The notes under the pieces: generated by a model
Databases searched by the model: none
Seen by the model: only the letters and a program-made list of their open reading frames with translations
What the model was told of the DNA's origin: nothing
Shown: in pieces, positions 31,851 to 42,989 of the stretch
Layout: each line of letters opens with the position of its first letter
How positions within the stretch are numbered: the first letter of the stretch is position 1
Position numbers and translations under genes: made by a program
DNA from: Erinaceus europaeus
Lineage: Eukaryota; Chordata; Mammalia; Eulipotyphla; Erinaceidae
Reading direction: 5' to 3'
Length of the DNA stretch: 64,000 nucleotides
Assembly (NCBI RefSeq): GCF_950295315.1
Contig: NC_080171.1
Coordinates: 92,427,516-92,491,515 of the forward strand

Positions 31851-32265
31851 TCTCCCTTTTTTAGATGAGTTTATTGAGAAAATGTTGATTTATATTTACA
31901 AAAATGAGGATTATTATCACAGCAGTTTATAGTTCAGTACCTTCCCAAGACAGATACTAACACACTTCACCAAACCATCCTCCTCCTCCACCATAGGACA
32001 CAGGCACTGGATCTGTCTTCCCTGAGAGACACACATCACCTCCTGTATTGAAATTTCACCCTGTATTGTCCCTTCCTCTGTTTTTTAGGTCTCACCTACC
32101 AGAAGGTTTATCTGGGATTTGTCCCTTTGTCCTTCCCTTTCTGGCTTACTCCCATTCATGTTGCAGCAAAAGAGAAATTCCACTGTGTTCTTCTTAACAA
32201 CTGAGTAAGTGGCATTCCATTGTGTGTATACACCACCACTGTAGAACTTTTTTTTTTTTTTTTTT
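31851..32265 (-). mobile_element. Old L1-like fragment, antisense
   Basis: 'tggcttactcccattcatgt', 'aactgagtaagtggcattcc' and 'attgtgtgtatacaccac' resemble the antisense of mammalian L1 near the ORF2 end. A T19 run follows. Confidence 0.45.
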
Positions 32266-32394
32266 TTATCTCTTCTGGCACTCTCTGTCTCCTCTTGGGC
32301 AGGAAGAACATGTCAGGACTAGTGTTGCAAAAGTGGATGGTGGGAAAGCCTTGGCTTCATGAATCAGGTATAACCTCTTGTTGAGGTGGCTCCT

Positions 32395-32540
32395 TCTGCT
32401 GTCTCAGTGTGCGGATGAAGCAATTTAGGTACAAAGAGTGAGTGACTTGCCTGGGATTGTTCTGCAAAATAGGGGTGGGAGAGAGAGTGAATTTGACTGT
32501 CCTCATTCCCTGGTCAAGGTTATCTAGGCTCTAGATAAGT
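32395..32540 (-). mobile_element. MIR, antisense, diverged
   Basis: 'gcggatgaagcaatttaggt' and 'agtgagtgacttgcctggga' match the MIR core antisense. Confidence 0.5.
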
Positions 32541-32585
32541 ACTATTACTTATGAAGATAGTGGTGGAAAGAAAAGGTGAAGGAGG

Positions 32586-32722
32586 GCCAGCAAAATAGCT
32601 CCCCTGGATTGTGTGCTGTTTTGCCATGTGCATGATCCAGGTTCAAGGCTGGCTCCCACTGTATTGAAGGAAGCTTCAATGCTGTGTTCTCTTTCTCTCT
32701 CTCTCTCTATTAAAAAAAAAAG
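32586..32722 (+). mobile_element. SINE-F, sense
   Basis: 'gggccagcaaaatagctccc', 'tgttttgccatgtgcatgat', 'ggaagcttcaatgctgtg', (CT)n and A10 tail. Shows the F family in sense. Confidence 0.8.
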
Positions 32723-32724
32723 AT

Positions 32725-33335
32725 GGGCAGCAGAGGAGAAAAATGAAAACAGGATTGAAGGAATAGAGACAAGGGAAAGGAGGAGAAAGAAAAACTTACA
32801 AGTTTACACTTTAATCCAATCAGCTGTTATGTACATATTTTCCATTTTTCCAAATCCTGATCAGCTGGTCTGTGTGTGAGTGTGTGTGTTTGGTTTCCTC
32901 AAATTCCGAAGAAGGCAATTAGATGATTGTGTTTCCACTATAACTTGGAGCACACGATGCAGCAAAAAAAACATTTGAAAAGCCCATTGTTCCACACTGT
33001 AATAATATAACTCTCTGTAAATGGTGCAGTCCAGTATACAAAGTACAGCTCCCTTCCACCCCACTAGTGACCTGCAGAGACAGCTGAATGCCTTCTGGTC
33101 TGTTGAATCCAGAAGAGTGGGGCTGGGCTTTCAGAAACAGCTGGGCTGATTCATCTAGAACAAAAGCCGGCTCTTCCTGCTAGCCGGCTCATTCCTGGCA
33201 GGCATGGGCTAAGAGGCCAATGGGCCCTGTGCCCTTCAGCAGAAACCTCTAGAGCCAGCCCCAGCATCCTGCATGAGAGCTTCTGGCAGTTCCTCAGTCC
33301 CTGGTGTGTTCTCAGCTATACCCAAGAAAGTGTGG
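32725..33335. other. Unique sequence, nothing recognised
   Basis: A GT repeat (32873-32890) is present. The stretch 33060-33330 is GC-richer than its surroundings, but I see no splice-bounded frame. Confidence 0.35.
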
Positions 33336-33337
33336 CT

Positions 33338-33515
33338 TTGGGGTGAAATCTGGCTTCTCTTTCAACCCTTGCCACTTCTCAGCTGTGCAATATAAGCAGG
33401 TGGCTCCAGCTCTCTGATCCTCAGTTTCTCTAATTTGGGAGTAAGAGTTGATCCAACTTGGGACAATTTGTTGTCAGGTTTGAAGGCAATCATGTCCTGA
33501 GCAGATGCCCAGGAA
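33338..33515 (+). mobile_element. MIR, sense
   Basis: 'cacttctcagctgtgcaata', 'tctctgatcctcagtttctc', 'taatttgggagtaagagttg' reproduce the MIR head and core. Confidence 0.7.
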
Positions 33516-33599
33516 CCTGGTTGTCCTCTCACAACCTGGTTTTATTGCTATAATTCTACTCATGTATGCTGGTATAAGATCATGCCTTAAAACTAGTAA

Positions 33600-34120
33600 A
33601 GTTGTGGGCCCCTTGGAATATATCTAAAATAGACCTACTAGCTTTTTCCAAATTGGAGACCCTAAATCTTCATCTGTAATATTCTTGCCTTCAGGTTCAT
33701 GATTAGTCAACAATTGTTCTGCTTTATATCTTAACTCATTTTCAGCCACTAGGTGGCTGAAAAAGATGCTACCATGATGCCAACCTGACTTCCTTGGGCA
33801 GATGACCCCACCAATGTGTCCTGGAACCCTGCCTCCCCAGACTCCTGCCTCACTAGGGAAAGAGAGAGACCGGCTGGGAGTATGGATTGACCTGTCAATG
33901 CCCATGTTCACCAAAGAAGCAATTACAGAAGCCAGACCTTCCACCTTCTGCATCCTACAAGGACCATTGGTCCATACTCCCAGAGGGATAAAGAATGGGA
34001 AAGCTTTCAAGGGAAGGGATTGGATATGAAGTTCTGGTGGTGGGAACTGTGTGGAGTTGTACTCCTCTTATCCTATGGTCTTGCCAATATTTCCATTTTA
34101 TAAATAAAAATTTTAAAAAT
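33600..34120 (+). mobile_element. L1-like 3' end, sense
   Basis: 'gcagatgaccccaccaatgt', 'cataCtcccagagggataaa'-type modules, 'ttctggtggtgggaactgtg', 'cttatcctatggtcttgcca', and an AAATAAAAATTTTAAAAA tail. It gives the sense-strand 3' terminus for all the antisense copies. Confidence 0.7.
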
Positions 34121-34179
34121 TCCTTTACCTATGGAAGGCACATAAGATACCAATTACTGTTTACAATGCCTCCTCCCCC

Positions 34180-34463
34180 CCTTTTTTTTTGGCATCCAGG
34201 TTTATCACTGGGGCTCAATGCCTGCACCATAAATCCATTGCTCCTGGTGGCCATTTTTTCCATTTTTATTGGATAAGACAGAGAGAAATTGAAGGAGGAG
34301 GGGGAGATGGGGAAAGAGACAGAGACACTTGCAGCCCTGCTTCACTGCTTGTGAAGTGACCCCCTCTGCAGGAAAAGAACCTGGGGCTGGAACCAAGATC
34401 CTTGCTCAGGTCCTTGCACTTCTTACTACGTGCATTTAACCGGGTGCACCATCGCCCAGCCCC
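34180..34463 (-). mobile_element. SINE-A/B long form, antisense
   Basis: T-run, 'ggcatccaggtttatcactg', 'ccattgctcctggtggccat', core 'cttcactgcttgtgaagtga', head 'aaccgggtgcaccatcgccc'. Confidence 0.85.
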
Positions 34464-34589
34464 CTACATTGCCCTTTCTATCTATGTTCCAGGCCTTGCA
34501 GCAAGCGGAGGACATGCATGCCATTTCATTTTCCTACAACTTTTTTGAGGTAGGCATTATTATCAGATGAAGAAGCATCCTCAAAAACC

Positions 34590-34940
34590 CATCCACCATG
34601 GAGCTTGAAGGAATCATGTTAAGTAAGATAAGTCAGAAAGAAATGGATGAATATGGGATGATCTCACTCATAGACAGAAATTGGAAAACAAGATCAGAAG
34701 GGAAAACACAAAGCAGAACTTGGACTGGAGTTGGTGTATTACACCAAAGTAAAAGACTCTGGGGTGGAGGTGGGAGGGGGGGGGGGGGACTCAGGACCTG
34801 GAATATGATGGCAGAGGAGGAGCTTGTGGGGGTTGAATTGTTATGTGGAAAACTGAGAAATGTTATGCATGTACAAACTATTATATTTTACTGTAAGCCA
34901 TTAATCCTCAATAAAGGAAGAAAGAAAAAAAAAGAAAGAG
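34590..34940 (+). mobile_element. L1 3' end, sense
   Basis: 'gagcttgaaggaatcatgtt', 'agtaagataagtcagaaaga', 'tgggatgatctcactcatag' is the classic mammalian L1 region after ORF2. It continues through a G-rich tract (34764-34790) to 'tgttatgcatgtacaaacta' and 'taatcctcaataaagg'. Confidence 0.85.
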
Positions 34941-35250
34941 CACATCCATCTCCTTTGTAATCTTCTTGAACTGTGTTTGTGTTCCCCCAGCTGCTCATTC
35001 ATCCCACCCCAAACTTCCTGTTTTACTTCCCATGACACTCTTCTGTAATTGTTTCCTTGGTCACAGGCCATACAAAGATTGAACCTAGGACTAATTCGTC
35101 TTTTTTGTCCTCAGACCCACAGATAGGGGATGCGATACTCAGGAGAGCATTAAGAGCCAAGGACAAACAGAAGACACAGGCCTTTTATCCTACTGATACA
35201 AAATAAAAGAGTACAAAAATGGCCCTGCTTCAAAGATTTTTTTTTTGTCT
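34941..35250. other. Unique sequence, nothing recognised
   Basis: No repeat or exon recognised. Confidence 0.35.
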
Positions 35251-35253
35251 ATG

Positions 35254-35330
35254 TATTTTTTTTTTTTTGCTTCCAGGGTTATTGCAGGGGCTCAGTGCTG
35301 GCATTATTTGCTCTTGATTACCCATTTTTT
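35254..35330 (-). mobile_element. SINE-A long-form tail only, antisense
   Basis: 'tgcttccagggttattgcag' and 'ggctcagtgctggcattatt'; the body is missing. Confidence 0.55.
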
Positions 35331-36300
35331 AAATGTGTTTTTTATTTTTATGTTCTGTTGTTCCTCAGTTGTTGTGTTTTGTGTACAAGCCTCGCTATAC
35401 TAAATACCCTTATGACAAATGCAATCACCACCCTCGGAAATTACAATAGTAACTAAAGCTATGACTGAAGCAGTTTAACTAATACTAGTTAGCCCCACAA
35501 TGTCTCCAGTTCAAGAAAAAATAGCAACCAAATACAAATGAAAAATAAAGAGAAAAGAAAAAAGGGATAGCAGGAATAGACAATTATGCAAATCTACTGT
35601 CCACTGTAGATTCTAGGGGTAGCAAGAGGAGAAAGGGAAGTAGAGCAGAGACACACTCAAAGAGAGTCCACTCTGAGTCAGATTTTTTTCCCTGAAATAG
35701 TTCACATATGAGTATCAGTGAATTCAGAAAGCAGAGGGAGGAGGAAGAAAAAAAGGAAGACAGGTGGAAAAAAAAGAGAGAAAAGAAAAAAGAAAAGAAG
35801 AAAACAGTAAAAAAAAAAAAGCAGTGAAAGGAGAGGCTTTTTTTTTTTTTTTAATTGGCTTGGAGAGGGGAGAAGGGCAGAGAGTGGTTAGAGGAGGAGG
35901 TATGAAGAGTGAGGCAAGTTTCTCTCACAATGAGTAAGAAACCTCGTAGCCTAGCAATGGAAAGTATACTAAGAGTTAATTTTGGTCAACCTGGGGGGGG
36001 GGTGCAAAGGGATATGCATGTATATATAATAGTAATAATAAAACAGAGCAGAGTAAAAAGCCCAAGCAGTGGGTCTACAGCTTGGACAGCTCCCAGTTAG
36101 CACATGCACCTTGAGTCTAGACAACTGATTAAGAAAGAAAAAACAAAATAAAACAAAACAAAACAACAACAACAAAAAACTTCCAAGCAGTCTTTCCCAG
36201 CCTGGGTGAGGCCTGCTTGATCAGCTAATTATCACTCCAATTGAGCCTAAGTCCCTTACTCAGAGAAAAAAAAAAATAGCCTAGTTATTTAGAAAGAAGC
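35331..36300. other. A/purine-rich sequence, unassigned
   Basis: Long A-rich and AG-rich tracts (35540-35570, 35690-35850), a T14 run and a (CAAAA)n stretch near 36140-36175. It could be an old LINE interior; I found no RT motif. Confidence 0.35.
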
Positions 36301-36307
36301 AGAGGAA

Positions 36308-36560
36308 TAGGTGCCGGCATTATGAATCTACTGTTCCTGGTGGACATTTTTCCATTTGTTTTTATTGGATAGGACAGAGAGAAATTGAGAGAGGAGGGGG
36401 ACATAGAGAGAGAAAGACAGATACTTGTAGACCTGCTTCACTGCTTGTGAATTGTCCCTCCTGAAGGTGGGGAGCTGGGGCTTGAACATAGATGCTTGCT
36501 GGGGTCCTTGTGCATAGTACAATGTGCATTTAACTGGGTATACCACAATCCCACCCCCTC
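36308..36560 (-). mobile_element. SINE-A/B long form, antisense
   Basis: 'ggcattatgaatctactgtt', 'attggataggacagagagaa', 'cttcactgcttgtgaattgt', head 'ctgggtataccacaatccca'. Confidence 0.85.
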
Positions 36561-36589
36561 TATGTGTGTTTTTAATAATACACTTTTTA

Positions 36590-36852
36590 AAAAATGTTAT
36601 TTATTTGTTCCCTTTTATTACCCTTGTTGTTTTACTGTTGTTGTTGACGTCGTCATCGTTGGATAGGACAGAGAGAGAAATGGAGAGAGGAGGGGAAGAC
36701 AGAGATGGGAAGAGAAAGATAGACACCTGCAGACTTGCTTCACTGCTTGTGAAGCAACTCCCCTGCAGGTGGGGAATCGGGGGCTTAAACTGGGATCCTT
36801 ATGCACTTAATGCCGTGTGTGCTTAACCCACTGTACTACTGCCCGACTTCCT
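36590..36852 (-). mobile_element. SINE-A, antisense
   Basis: Full core. The head lacks the segment between 'gatccttatgc' and 'acttaatgccgtgtgtgc', a local deletion. Confidence 0.9.
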
Positions 36853-36887
36853 ACTTTTTTATTTATGATTTAATTTAAAAATCATTA

Positions 36888-37066
36888 TTGTTGTAGATTT
36901 TATCTTTTCATTGCCAGAGCTTCATGGCTCCTGGTTGAGACAGTGATGGGGGCAGGGGTGAAGATACTACAGCACTGAAGCTTCCTCCAATACATTGGAG
37001 GCTGGGCCTAAACTAGGGTTGCACATATACCAAAGCATGAACACTAGCAGCTATTTTGCTGGTCCT
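36888..37066 (-). mobile_element. SINE-F, antisense
   Basis: 'attgccagagcttcatggct', 'actacagcactgaagcttcc', 'agctattttgctggtcct'. Confidence 0.75.
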
Positions 37067-37274
37067 ACTTTTCATTTCTAAAGCATAGCAGTTCACTTTT
37101 TTTTTTTCCTTAAAGTAGTCCAGTATTTCTTAAGCAATTCCAACCATCTTTCCTATCAAGAAACAGGGAGTTGTTATTGTTCATTATATGAATTGCTCAG
37201 GGATGGGCCTAATACTAGGCTCTAAACACTATCAAGAAGAAATTAAATAATTCCCCACCCTGAATAGGAGGCGG

Positions 37275-37495
37275 GGCCTTCTCTTTCCCTTGAGTTTCCT
37301 CCATTTGGCTATAGCAAGACCCTGGGTCTTTTGCAGATTGACCTGGAATCTGACCATCAGCTATTTACCCAGCTCTGGAATCTTAAGCAGGTCAATTGTC
37401 TTTTTTGGAACCGCTTCATTTGTTTGCAAAATTGAAGTTAATACCTATCTTAACAGTAGCTACATGACTGAAGTGAAATAGTAAAATGAACATTA
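37275..37495 (+). mobile_element. MIR, sense
   Basis: 'cttaagcaggtcaattgtct', 'cttcatttgtttgcaaaatt', 'gaagttaatacctatcttaa' follow the MIR core. Confidence 0.65.
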
Positions 37496-37529
37496 TATCC
37501 TCCACCACCAGTGGAACTTATAGTTTCAT

Positions 37530-37685
37530 ATTTTTTTTTAGAATTTATTTATTTATTCATGAGAAAGATAGGAGGAGAAAAAGAACCAGACATCACTCTG
37601 GTACATGTGCTGCCAGGGATTGAACTCAGGACCTCATGCTTGAGAATCCAATGCTTTATCCACTGAGCCACCTCTGGGACCACTA
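37530..37685 (-). mobile_element. SINE-C, antisense
   Basis: 'agaaccagacatcactctgg', 'tgctgccagggattgaactc', 'ttatccactgagccacctct'. Confidence 0.85.
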
Positions 37686-37687
37686 CG

Positions 37688-37688
<1 letters not shown>

Positions 37689-37742
<54 letters not shown>
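37689..37742. repeat. (GT)n microsatellite
   Basis: About 26 uninterrupted GT units, the longest dinucleotide array in the window. Confidence 0.97.
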
Positions 37743-37744
<2 letters not shown>

Positions 37745-37856
37745 TTTCATGAGTGGTGAAGCAGTGTTATAGCTATATCTATCTATCTACCTAACTATCA
37801 TCTATCATCTATTTATCTATCTCCCCCTTCCCTCTCAATTTCTCTGTCTCTATCAA

Positions 37857-37887
<31 letters not shown>

Positions 37888-37893
37888 ATAGAA
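37743..37893 (+). mobile_element. SINE-B 3' part with (TATC)n and (TAAA)n
   Basis: Starts at 'tttcatgagtggtgaagcag'; the head is replaced by the GT array. The tail is about nine TAAA units (37855-37891). Confidence 0.75.
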
Positions 37894-37899
37894 CAAATA

Positions 37900-38065
37900 A
37901 AAGGGAGGGAGAGAGCAAGAGGAAGAGAGAGGAGACACACCTGCTGCACTGCTCTACAGTTTGTGAAGCATCTCACTTGTCAGTGGGGACCCAGAACTTG
38001 AACTTGGTCATTGAGCGTGATGATATGTGAGCTCTAATGGTGTGCCACTGCTGGGCCCTATAATT
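37900..38065 (-). mobile_element. SINE-B, antisense
   Basis: 'ctgctgcactgctctacagt', 'ggacccagaacttgaacttg', 'aatggtgtgccactgctggg'. Confidence 0.7.
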
Positions 38066-38189
38066 TTAATTATTATTATTATTATTGTTTTTATTTATTA
38101 TTTTATTATTATAAATGTTACTGACACAATAAGTGAAGAAAGTGACAAGAAATTAATTTCATCAGCCAAAGTGAATTGGGCTGCATCAG

Positions 38190-38300
38190 AAGAGCTTTCT
38201 ACCCTGCAATTGGTAACCAAAGGTTCAAACCTGAGATCTTGTGCATGGTAACGTGTGCACTTAAGACAGAGGGCCACTGCCTGGACTCAGAAGTATATGT
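38190..38300 (-). mobile_element. SINE-B head fragment, antisense
   Basis: 'gttcaaacctgagatcttgt', 'gcatggtaacgtgtgcactt', 'gggccactgcctggac'. Confidence 0.5.
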
Positions 38301-38317
38301 ATTTTTAAAGACACAAT

Positions 38318-38535
38318 GTGCCACTGCCTGGCCCCTTAATATTTATTTTAACTTTATTTCATTTGCTAGAACAGAGAGAAATTGTGAGGGAAGGGCGGTA
38401 GAGAGGGAAAGGGAAAGAGAGAGAAAGAGAGATCTACAACACTGCTTTACCACTTGTGAAACTTTCCCCCTGGCGGTTGGGAATTAGGAATTTGAATTCA
38501 GGTCCTTGAGTGTAGCAATACATGACTGGCCCCAA
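38318..38535 (-). mobile_element. SINE-B, antisense, diverged
   Basis: 'gctagaacagagagaaattg', purine block, 'actgctttaccacttgtgaa', 'acatgactggcccc'. Confidence 0.65.
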
Positions 38536-38584
38536 GACACAGTGCTATTACATACTTCATAGGCTACTGTACCTTGTCAGCATA

Positions 38585-38705
38585 AGATTTATTTATTTAG
38601 ATTACTGTGCAGCTGTGGCTTGTGGTGGTACAGGGATTGAATCTGGGACCTTGGAGCCTCAGGCATGAGTCTTTTTGCATAACCTTTATGCTATCTACCC
38701 CACTC
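38585..38705 (-). mobile_element. SINE-D, antisense
   Basis: 'ttgtggtggtacagggattg', 'ggagcctcaggcatgagtct', 'cataacctttatgctatcta'. Confidence 0.8.
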
Positions 38706-38831
38706 ACTGTGACTCTTATCCCAGATATCCTTGTAGCTCCCTTCTTCCCCTCCTACTTCAGATCTTTTTTGAATGCCATTTTCTCAGGGGTGGGGGGCAT
38801 AAGGGCAGCAATGCTTGTCTACAGTGTTCAG

Positions 38832-39157
38832 TTTTTTCTTTTTGCCTCCAGGGTTATTGCTGGGGCTCAGTGCTAGCATTATGAATCCGTTGCTCCTGGA
38901 AGCCATCCCCCCATTTTTGTTGCCTTTGTTGTTGCCCTCGTTGTTGTTATTATTGTCATTGCTATTGTCGTTGGATAGGACAGAAATAAATTGAGAGAGG
39001 AAAGGAAGACAGAGAGGGGGAGAGAAAGACACCTACAGACCTGCTTCACTGCTTGTGGAGCAACCCCCCTCACCCCCATGCAGGTGGGGAGCCGGGGGCT
39101 CAAACCTGTATCCATATGCCAGTCCCTGCGCTTAACTGCTGCACTACAGCCCGGCTG
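38832..39157 (-). mobile_element. SINE-A, long form, antisense
   Basis: 'ttgcctccagggttattgct', GTTGTT block, core carrying a 'ctcaccccc' insertion, head end 'ctgcactacagcccggct'. Confidence 0.92.
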
Positions 39158-39335
39158 CTAGCATAACTTTTACATGTAATGGGAAACCAAAAAATTGATT
39201 TGACTCACTTTATTGTGAAGTTTGTTTCATCTCTAAGGTGTGCTTATCCTGACTAGGATATGTAGAGACACAGGTGTTGGTATATATCAAGTCAAGCACC
39301 CCGGCTTTGATCCTTGTATGTAAGTAATGATAATT

Positions 39336-39366
<31 letters not shown>

Positions 39367-39484
39367 AAATTATTTCTGTCAGCTTTCACTTCTGGACAGC
39401 TCAAGTCCCAAATGGAGCAAACATAGGGTTGAAGAGCAAGACCCTCTACATTTTTGGCCTGTCTCCCCATTTCTTTCTTTTTTT

Positions 39485-39718
39485 AAGTAATCATTTCTCT
39501 TTCTTTTTAAAAACTGTCTTTGTTTATTTATTGGATAGAGACAGCCAGAAATTGAGGGGGAAGGAGGTAATAGAGAGGGAGAGAGACAGAGAGACACCTG
39601 CAGCCCTGCTTCACCACTCATGAAGCTTTCTCCCTGCAGGTGGGGACCAGGGGCTTGAACCTGGTTTCTTGTGCACTGTAATGTGTGCACTTAACCAGGT
39701 GTGCCACCACCTGGCCTC
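39485..39718 (-). mobile_element. SINE-B, antisense
   Basis: 'tttattggatagagacagcc', 'gcagccctgcttcaccactc', 'gcacttaaccaggtgtgcca'. Interrupts a possible MIR (39385-39480 and 39719-39803). Confidence 0.9.
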
Positions 39719-39817
39719 TGTTTCCCCATTTCTAAACTGAAGGGTTGAACCATATGTCCTCCAACATTTCTTCCATCTTAACTTTATACTTGCAAGTCCC
39801 ACAGAAAAGCAGAATTA

Positions 39818-40278
39818 GGCAGACGCCGGTTCTGCTGTGGGAGTGTGGAAGAAGCCAAGAATTTTGTCTGGAAAGTGTCTTTGAGCTCACAGAGTAGACA
39901 CCATGAGCAAGGCTCATCCTCCCGAACTGAACAAATTTATGACAAGAAGTTGTCATTGAAATTAAATGGCGGTAGACATGTCCAAGGAATTCTGCAGGGA
40001 TTTGACCCGTTTATGAACCTTGTGATAGATGAATGTGTGGAAATGGCAACTAGTGGGCAACAAAACAACATTGGAATGGTGGTAATACATGGAAATAGCA
40101 TCATCATTTTAGAAGCCTTGGAATGAGTATAAACACAATGACTGTTCAACAAGAAGACTGTTCAACATGTCCCCTCTTCCACTGCATCTTTTCACTTTGA
40201 TATAAAAATTAGGTTATGTACATTTTCTTACTGAGTTTTGTTAAATAAACTTTTGTAATAATAAAAAATTTAAAAAAA
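39818..40278 (+). pseudogene. SNRPG: Processed pseudogene of SNRPG (Sm protein G)
   Basis: A full reverse-transcribed mRNA copy of the small nuclear ribonucleoprotein Sm-G gene: short 5' UTR, ATG at 39903 (MSKAHPPEL), the Sm-fold segment ([17 protein letters not shown]), [24 protein letters not shown], 3' UTR, AATAAA at 40244-40249 and an A-rich tail. There are no introns. Flanking direct repeats GAAAAGCAGAATTA (39804-39817) and GAAAGGCAGAATCA (40279-40292) match at 12 of 14, the mark of L1-driven retroposition. A one-base deletion after codon 13 (near 39941) breaks the frame, and a CGA-to-TGA change at 40124-40126 removes the last two residues. Sm-G is part of the spliceosomal heptamer; this copy should be inactive. 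Confidence 0.95.
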
Positions 40279-40292
40279 GAAAGGCAGAATCA

Positions 40293-40511
40293 AATGTCTA
40301 CTATTCTTTGCCTGAGAGAAGCTTTGGGAGTGGAAATGATATGTTAGATAATTTCAGGGCATGTGTATGCCAGAGACTATAATCAAAAGTTCAGAACCAA
40401 ATCATCTGTGTTTATTCCACCCACACCCCAGTCCCCCATGTTCTGTTAAGGGAATCAGCTATAAATCAAGAAGACTGGAGCTGAGGTGGGTGAAGGGAGA
40501 AAGGAGGGTTT

Positions 40512-40546
<35 letters not shown>

Positions 40547-41915
40547 ATTGTGTGGGCCAAGAATACAGATCATTCTGATAACTCTGGCCTCGAACAAAGG
40601 ATTGATACAAGCTTATATAGGAGGCGCAGGCTTGAGAGCAAAAAACATTATTACAGAAGCAGAGGCTGCAAGGCTAAGGAGGTGGGACTTGTACCCATTG
40701 CTCAGGGGCTGGTTACCTTAGTCACTGTTATGGTTACCTGTTATCTTTCATGCATAGTTGTGTCTGGGAAAGTTTAGTTTCAGCAGAAGATACACCACTA
40801 GAGAGGGGGTACCTTTTAGGAGAAGAAGCTAGCCAGGGTTACAGAAGCTGATGTGATAAGTAATTAAAGACAAAATATGGCAGTAACCTTTGTTATTATA
40901 GATACAAGTTGACACATTTGCTTTTTCTATAGGAAACATTTTACTTTCTTGACCCTCTGCTTATAAAATTCAGCCTGACCTTCTCTGTCTCAATTTTTGT
41001 GTTCATTTACTTCAGCCTTCTACTTTTACACAACTACCTGCTCTGTCTCAAAGTTTCTGCATGCACTCAGTCTTTCTACACATTCTTAACCCTTTATTCT
41101 CACTTCTGTTCCATGTTGAGGCCTTCTTACAAACACACCACAATCATATTATAAGCACGTAGTCTGAGGCTAAAATTTTGGAAATTCTCTACCAGTTCCA
41201 CAATGGGCAACTGCAGCCATTGGAAAAAGCAGAGAACAGCAGAGAAAGAGTGTCTGCCTCCCTGGGTAGTGGTGGACACCTTGCTTCAGCTCTCAGAGAA
41301 AGTGGAACTGGGGGATTTCCCAAGCCAGAGAGGGTGGCAGAACATGACAGAGGACATTGAGCAAGGAGAGGGGCCAAGGACTCAAGCATGTAGATGTCAC
41401 TGGTATGAGCCCAAAAGAGAGAGATAATTTCTACTATCCACACCTTGACCCCCTCATCTGAAAACTACACAAAGTAAAGCCTGTGTTGGAGGCGGGGAGG
41501 AGTTGAGGATGAAAGACACATAGGAAGCCCAGAGCATGGCAAGAAATGTCCAGGAAGTGGTTCCTCTAATTATGAGTGTTGTAGAAAGGAAAAGGGAGGT
41601 GGAAAAGCCAGGCTGCTGCCCGACGGGAAAACCAGGAGAAATTGGGAAGTGAATATTATTATCTTATTTGCTGCCTAATCAACATCAGCTTTTCCTGCTA
41701 GGTTTCCTGGCACCTGGAAATAACTGGCATGGTGCATTGTACCTTGTATTAGAGGGAGATTTTCTCAGCTGAACACTGGGGCTGCTGCTAGGGATGGACT
41801 TCAAAGTCATCTGGTCTACCACTCTCCTGTTGGTGAGTCTTTTCAACTTGGAGGCACACACATCTGTACCAGGCTGTTGAAAGTTTGTCCTTTTCCTGGC
41901 ACCATCAAGAATGGT
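40293..41915. other. Unique sequence, nothing recognised
   Basis: A GT repeat at 40515-40543 is the only simple repeat. Open frames of up to 138 residues around it have no family features. I see nothing else that I can name. Confidence 0.4.
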
Positions 41916-41920
41916 GCTAT

Positions 41921-42092
41921 TGTGGTCTGGGAGGTGGTACAGTGAATAAAGCATTGGACTCTCAAACATGAGGTCCTCAGTTCAGTCCCCAGCAGCACAT
42001 GTACCAGAGTGATATCTGGCTCTTTTTCTCTCCCCTTATGTTTCTCATAAATAAATAAATAAATAAATAAAATCTTTAAAAAAAAAAAAACC
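41921..42092 (+). mobile_element. SINE-C, full length, sense
   Basis: 'ggtctgggaggtggtacagt', 'ttggactctcaaacatgagg', 'gcagcacatgtaccagagtg', (AAAT)n and A13 tail. It is the best SINE-C reference copy here. Confidence 0.92.
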
Positions 42093-42134
42093 AAAAAACA
42101 GTGCTACTTCTCAAAGGCTTGAGAGGTGCCTTTA

Positions 42135-42290
42135 AATATTTTATTTATTTAATTTTTTTTTTTTTTTTTTTTTTTTTTACCAGAGCACTGTTCTGGTTTA
42201 TGGTGGTGCAGGGGATTGAACCTGGGACTTTGCAGCCTCAGGCATGAAAGTCTGCTTGCATAACCATTATGCTATCTACCCCTCTGCCCT
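42135..42290 (-). mobile_element. SINE-D, antisense
   Basis: T26 run, 'ccagagcactgttctggttt', 'gcctcaggcatgaaagtctg', 'cataaccattatgctatcta'. Confidence 0.9.
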
Positions 42291-42374
42291 TTTTATTTTT
42301 ACCTATTTTTTTCTTTTACTTTGAGGTATTATGTAAAAGTGACTTTGTACAGTCCTGACTCCTCCTCAGAGTGC

Positions 42375-42615
42375 AGGACTTGCACGTGTGATGCCCAAAG
42401 TTGAACCCTCAACTTGGCATAAGCCAGATCACTCTCTTTCTCTCTTTTATTAAAAAAAGAAATAAGTATACCTTTTTTAAAAAAAGTGTTCTTGCATGAA
42501 CCAGCAAGTGGGGCAGGGAGGAGAGCACCAAATTTGCATGCGTGAGGTTGAAGTTGATCAGTGGCATCTTAGAGTGATGCTCTAGTTGTCTTTGTAAATA
42601 AAAAATAAATAAACT
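42375..42615 (+). mobile_element. Two degraded SINEs (F-like, then C-like)
   Basis: 'gtgatgcccaaagttgaacc' with a CT block to 42450 suggests F. 'aagtggggcagggaggagag' to the AAATAAATAAAC tail suggests C. Confidence 0.45.
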
Positions 42616-42764
42616 TACAAAAATGTTTACACTCATCTTTTTGACAACACAAATTGTCTCAGTCATCTAAAACACTATTTGGCACCACATCTACAGGGAA
42701 CCCAGAATACCTGGGGTTGTGTAGGATCTTACTTTCACTGAATTTTCCCTGCTGGTTTCCTTAA

Positions 42765-42890
42765 GAGGCAGTTATGACTCCTCTGTGACAGATGCGGGAA
42801 CCCAGACTATGTTAAATGATTTGGCCAAAGTGAAAGGACCAGTGTCAAGCGGTTTCAACCCAGGCCTACCCCGAAACCCCTGATTCGTGT
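42765..42890 (-). mobile_element. Possible MIR, antisense
   Basis: 'tgacagatgcgggaacccag' and 'aaatgatttggccaaagtga' resemble the MIR core antisense. Confidence 0.45.
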
Positions 42891-42989
42891 TCTCCAGGAA
42901 GGACAGGCGTGCATTTTGGCATTTCTTGTTTCTCCATCCCGAGTAAAGAAGGAAATTGTGCTTTTGTTTTGTATCCTCCTCGAGTCCTC

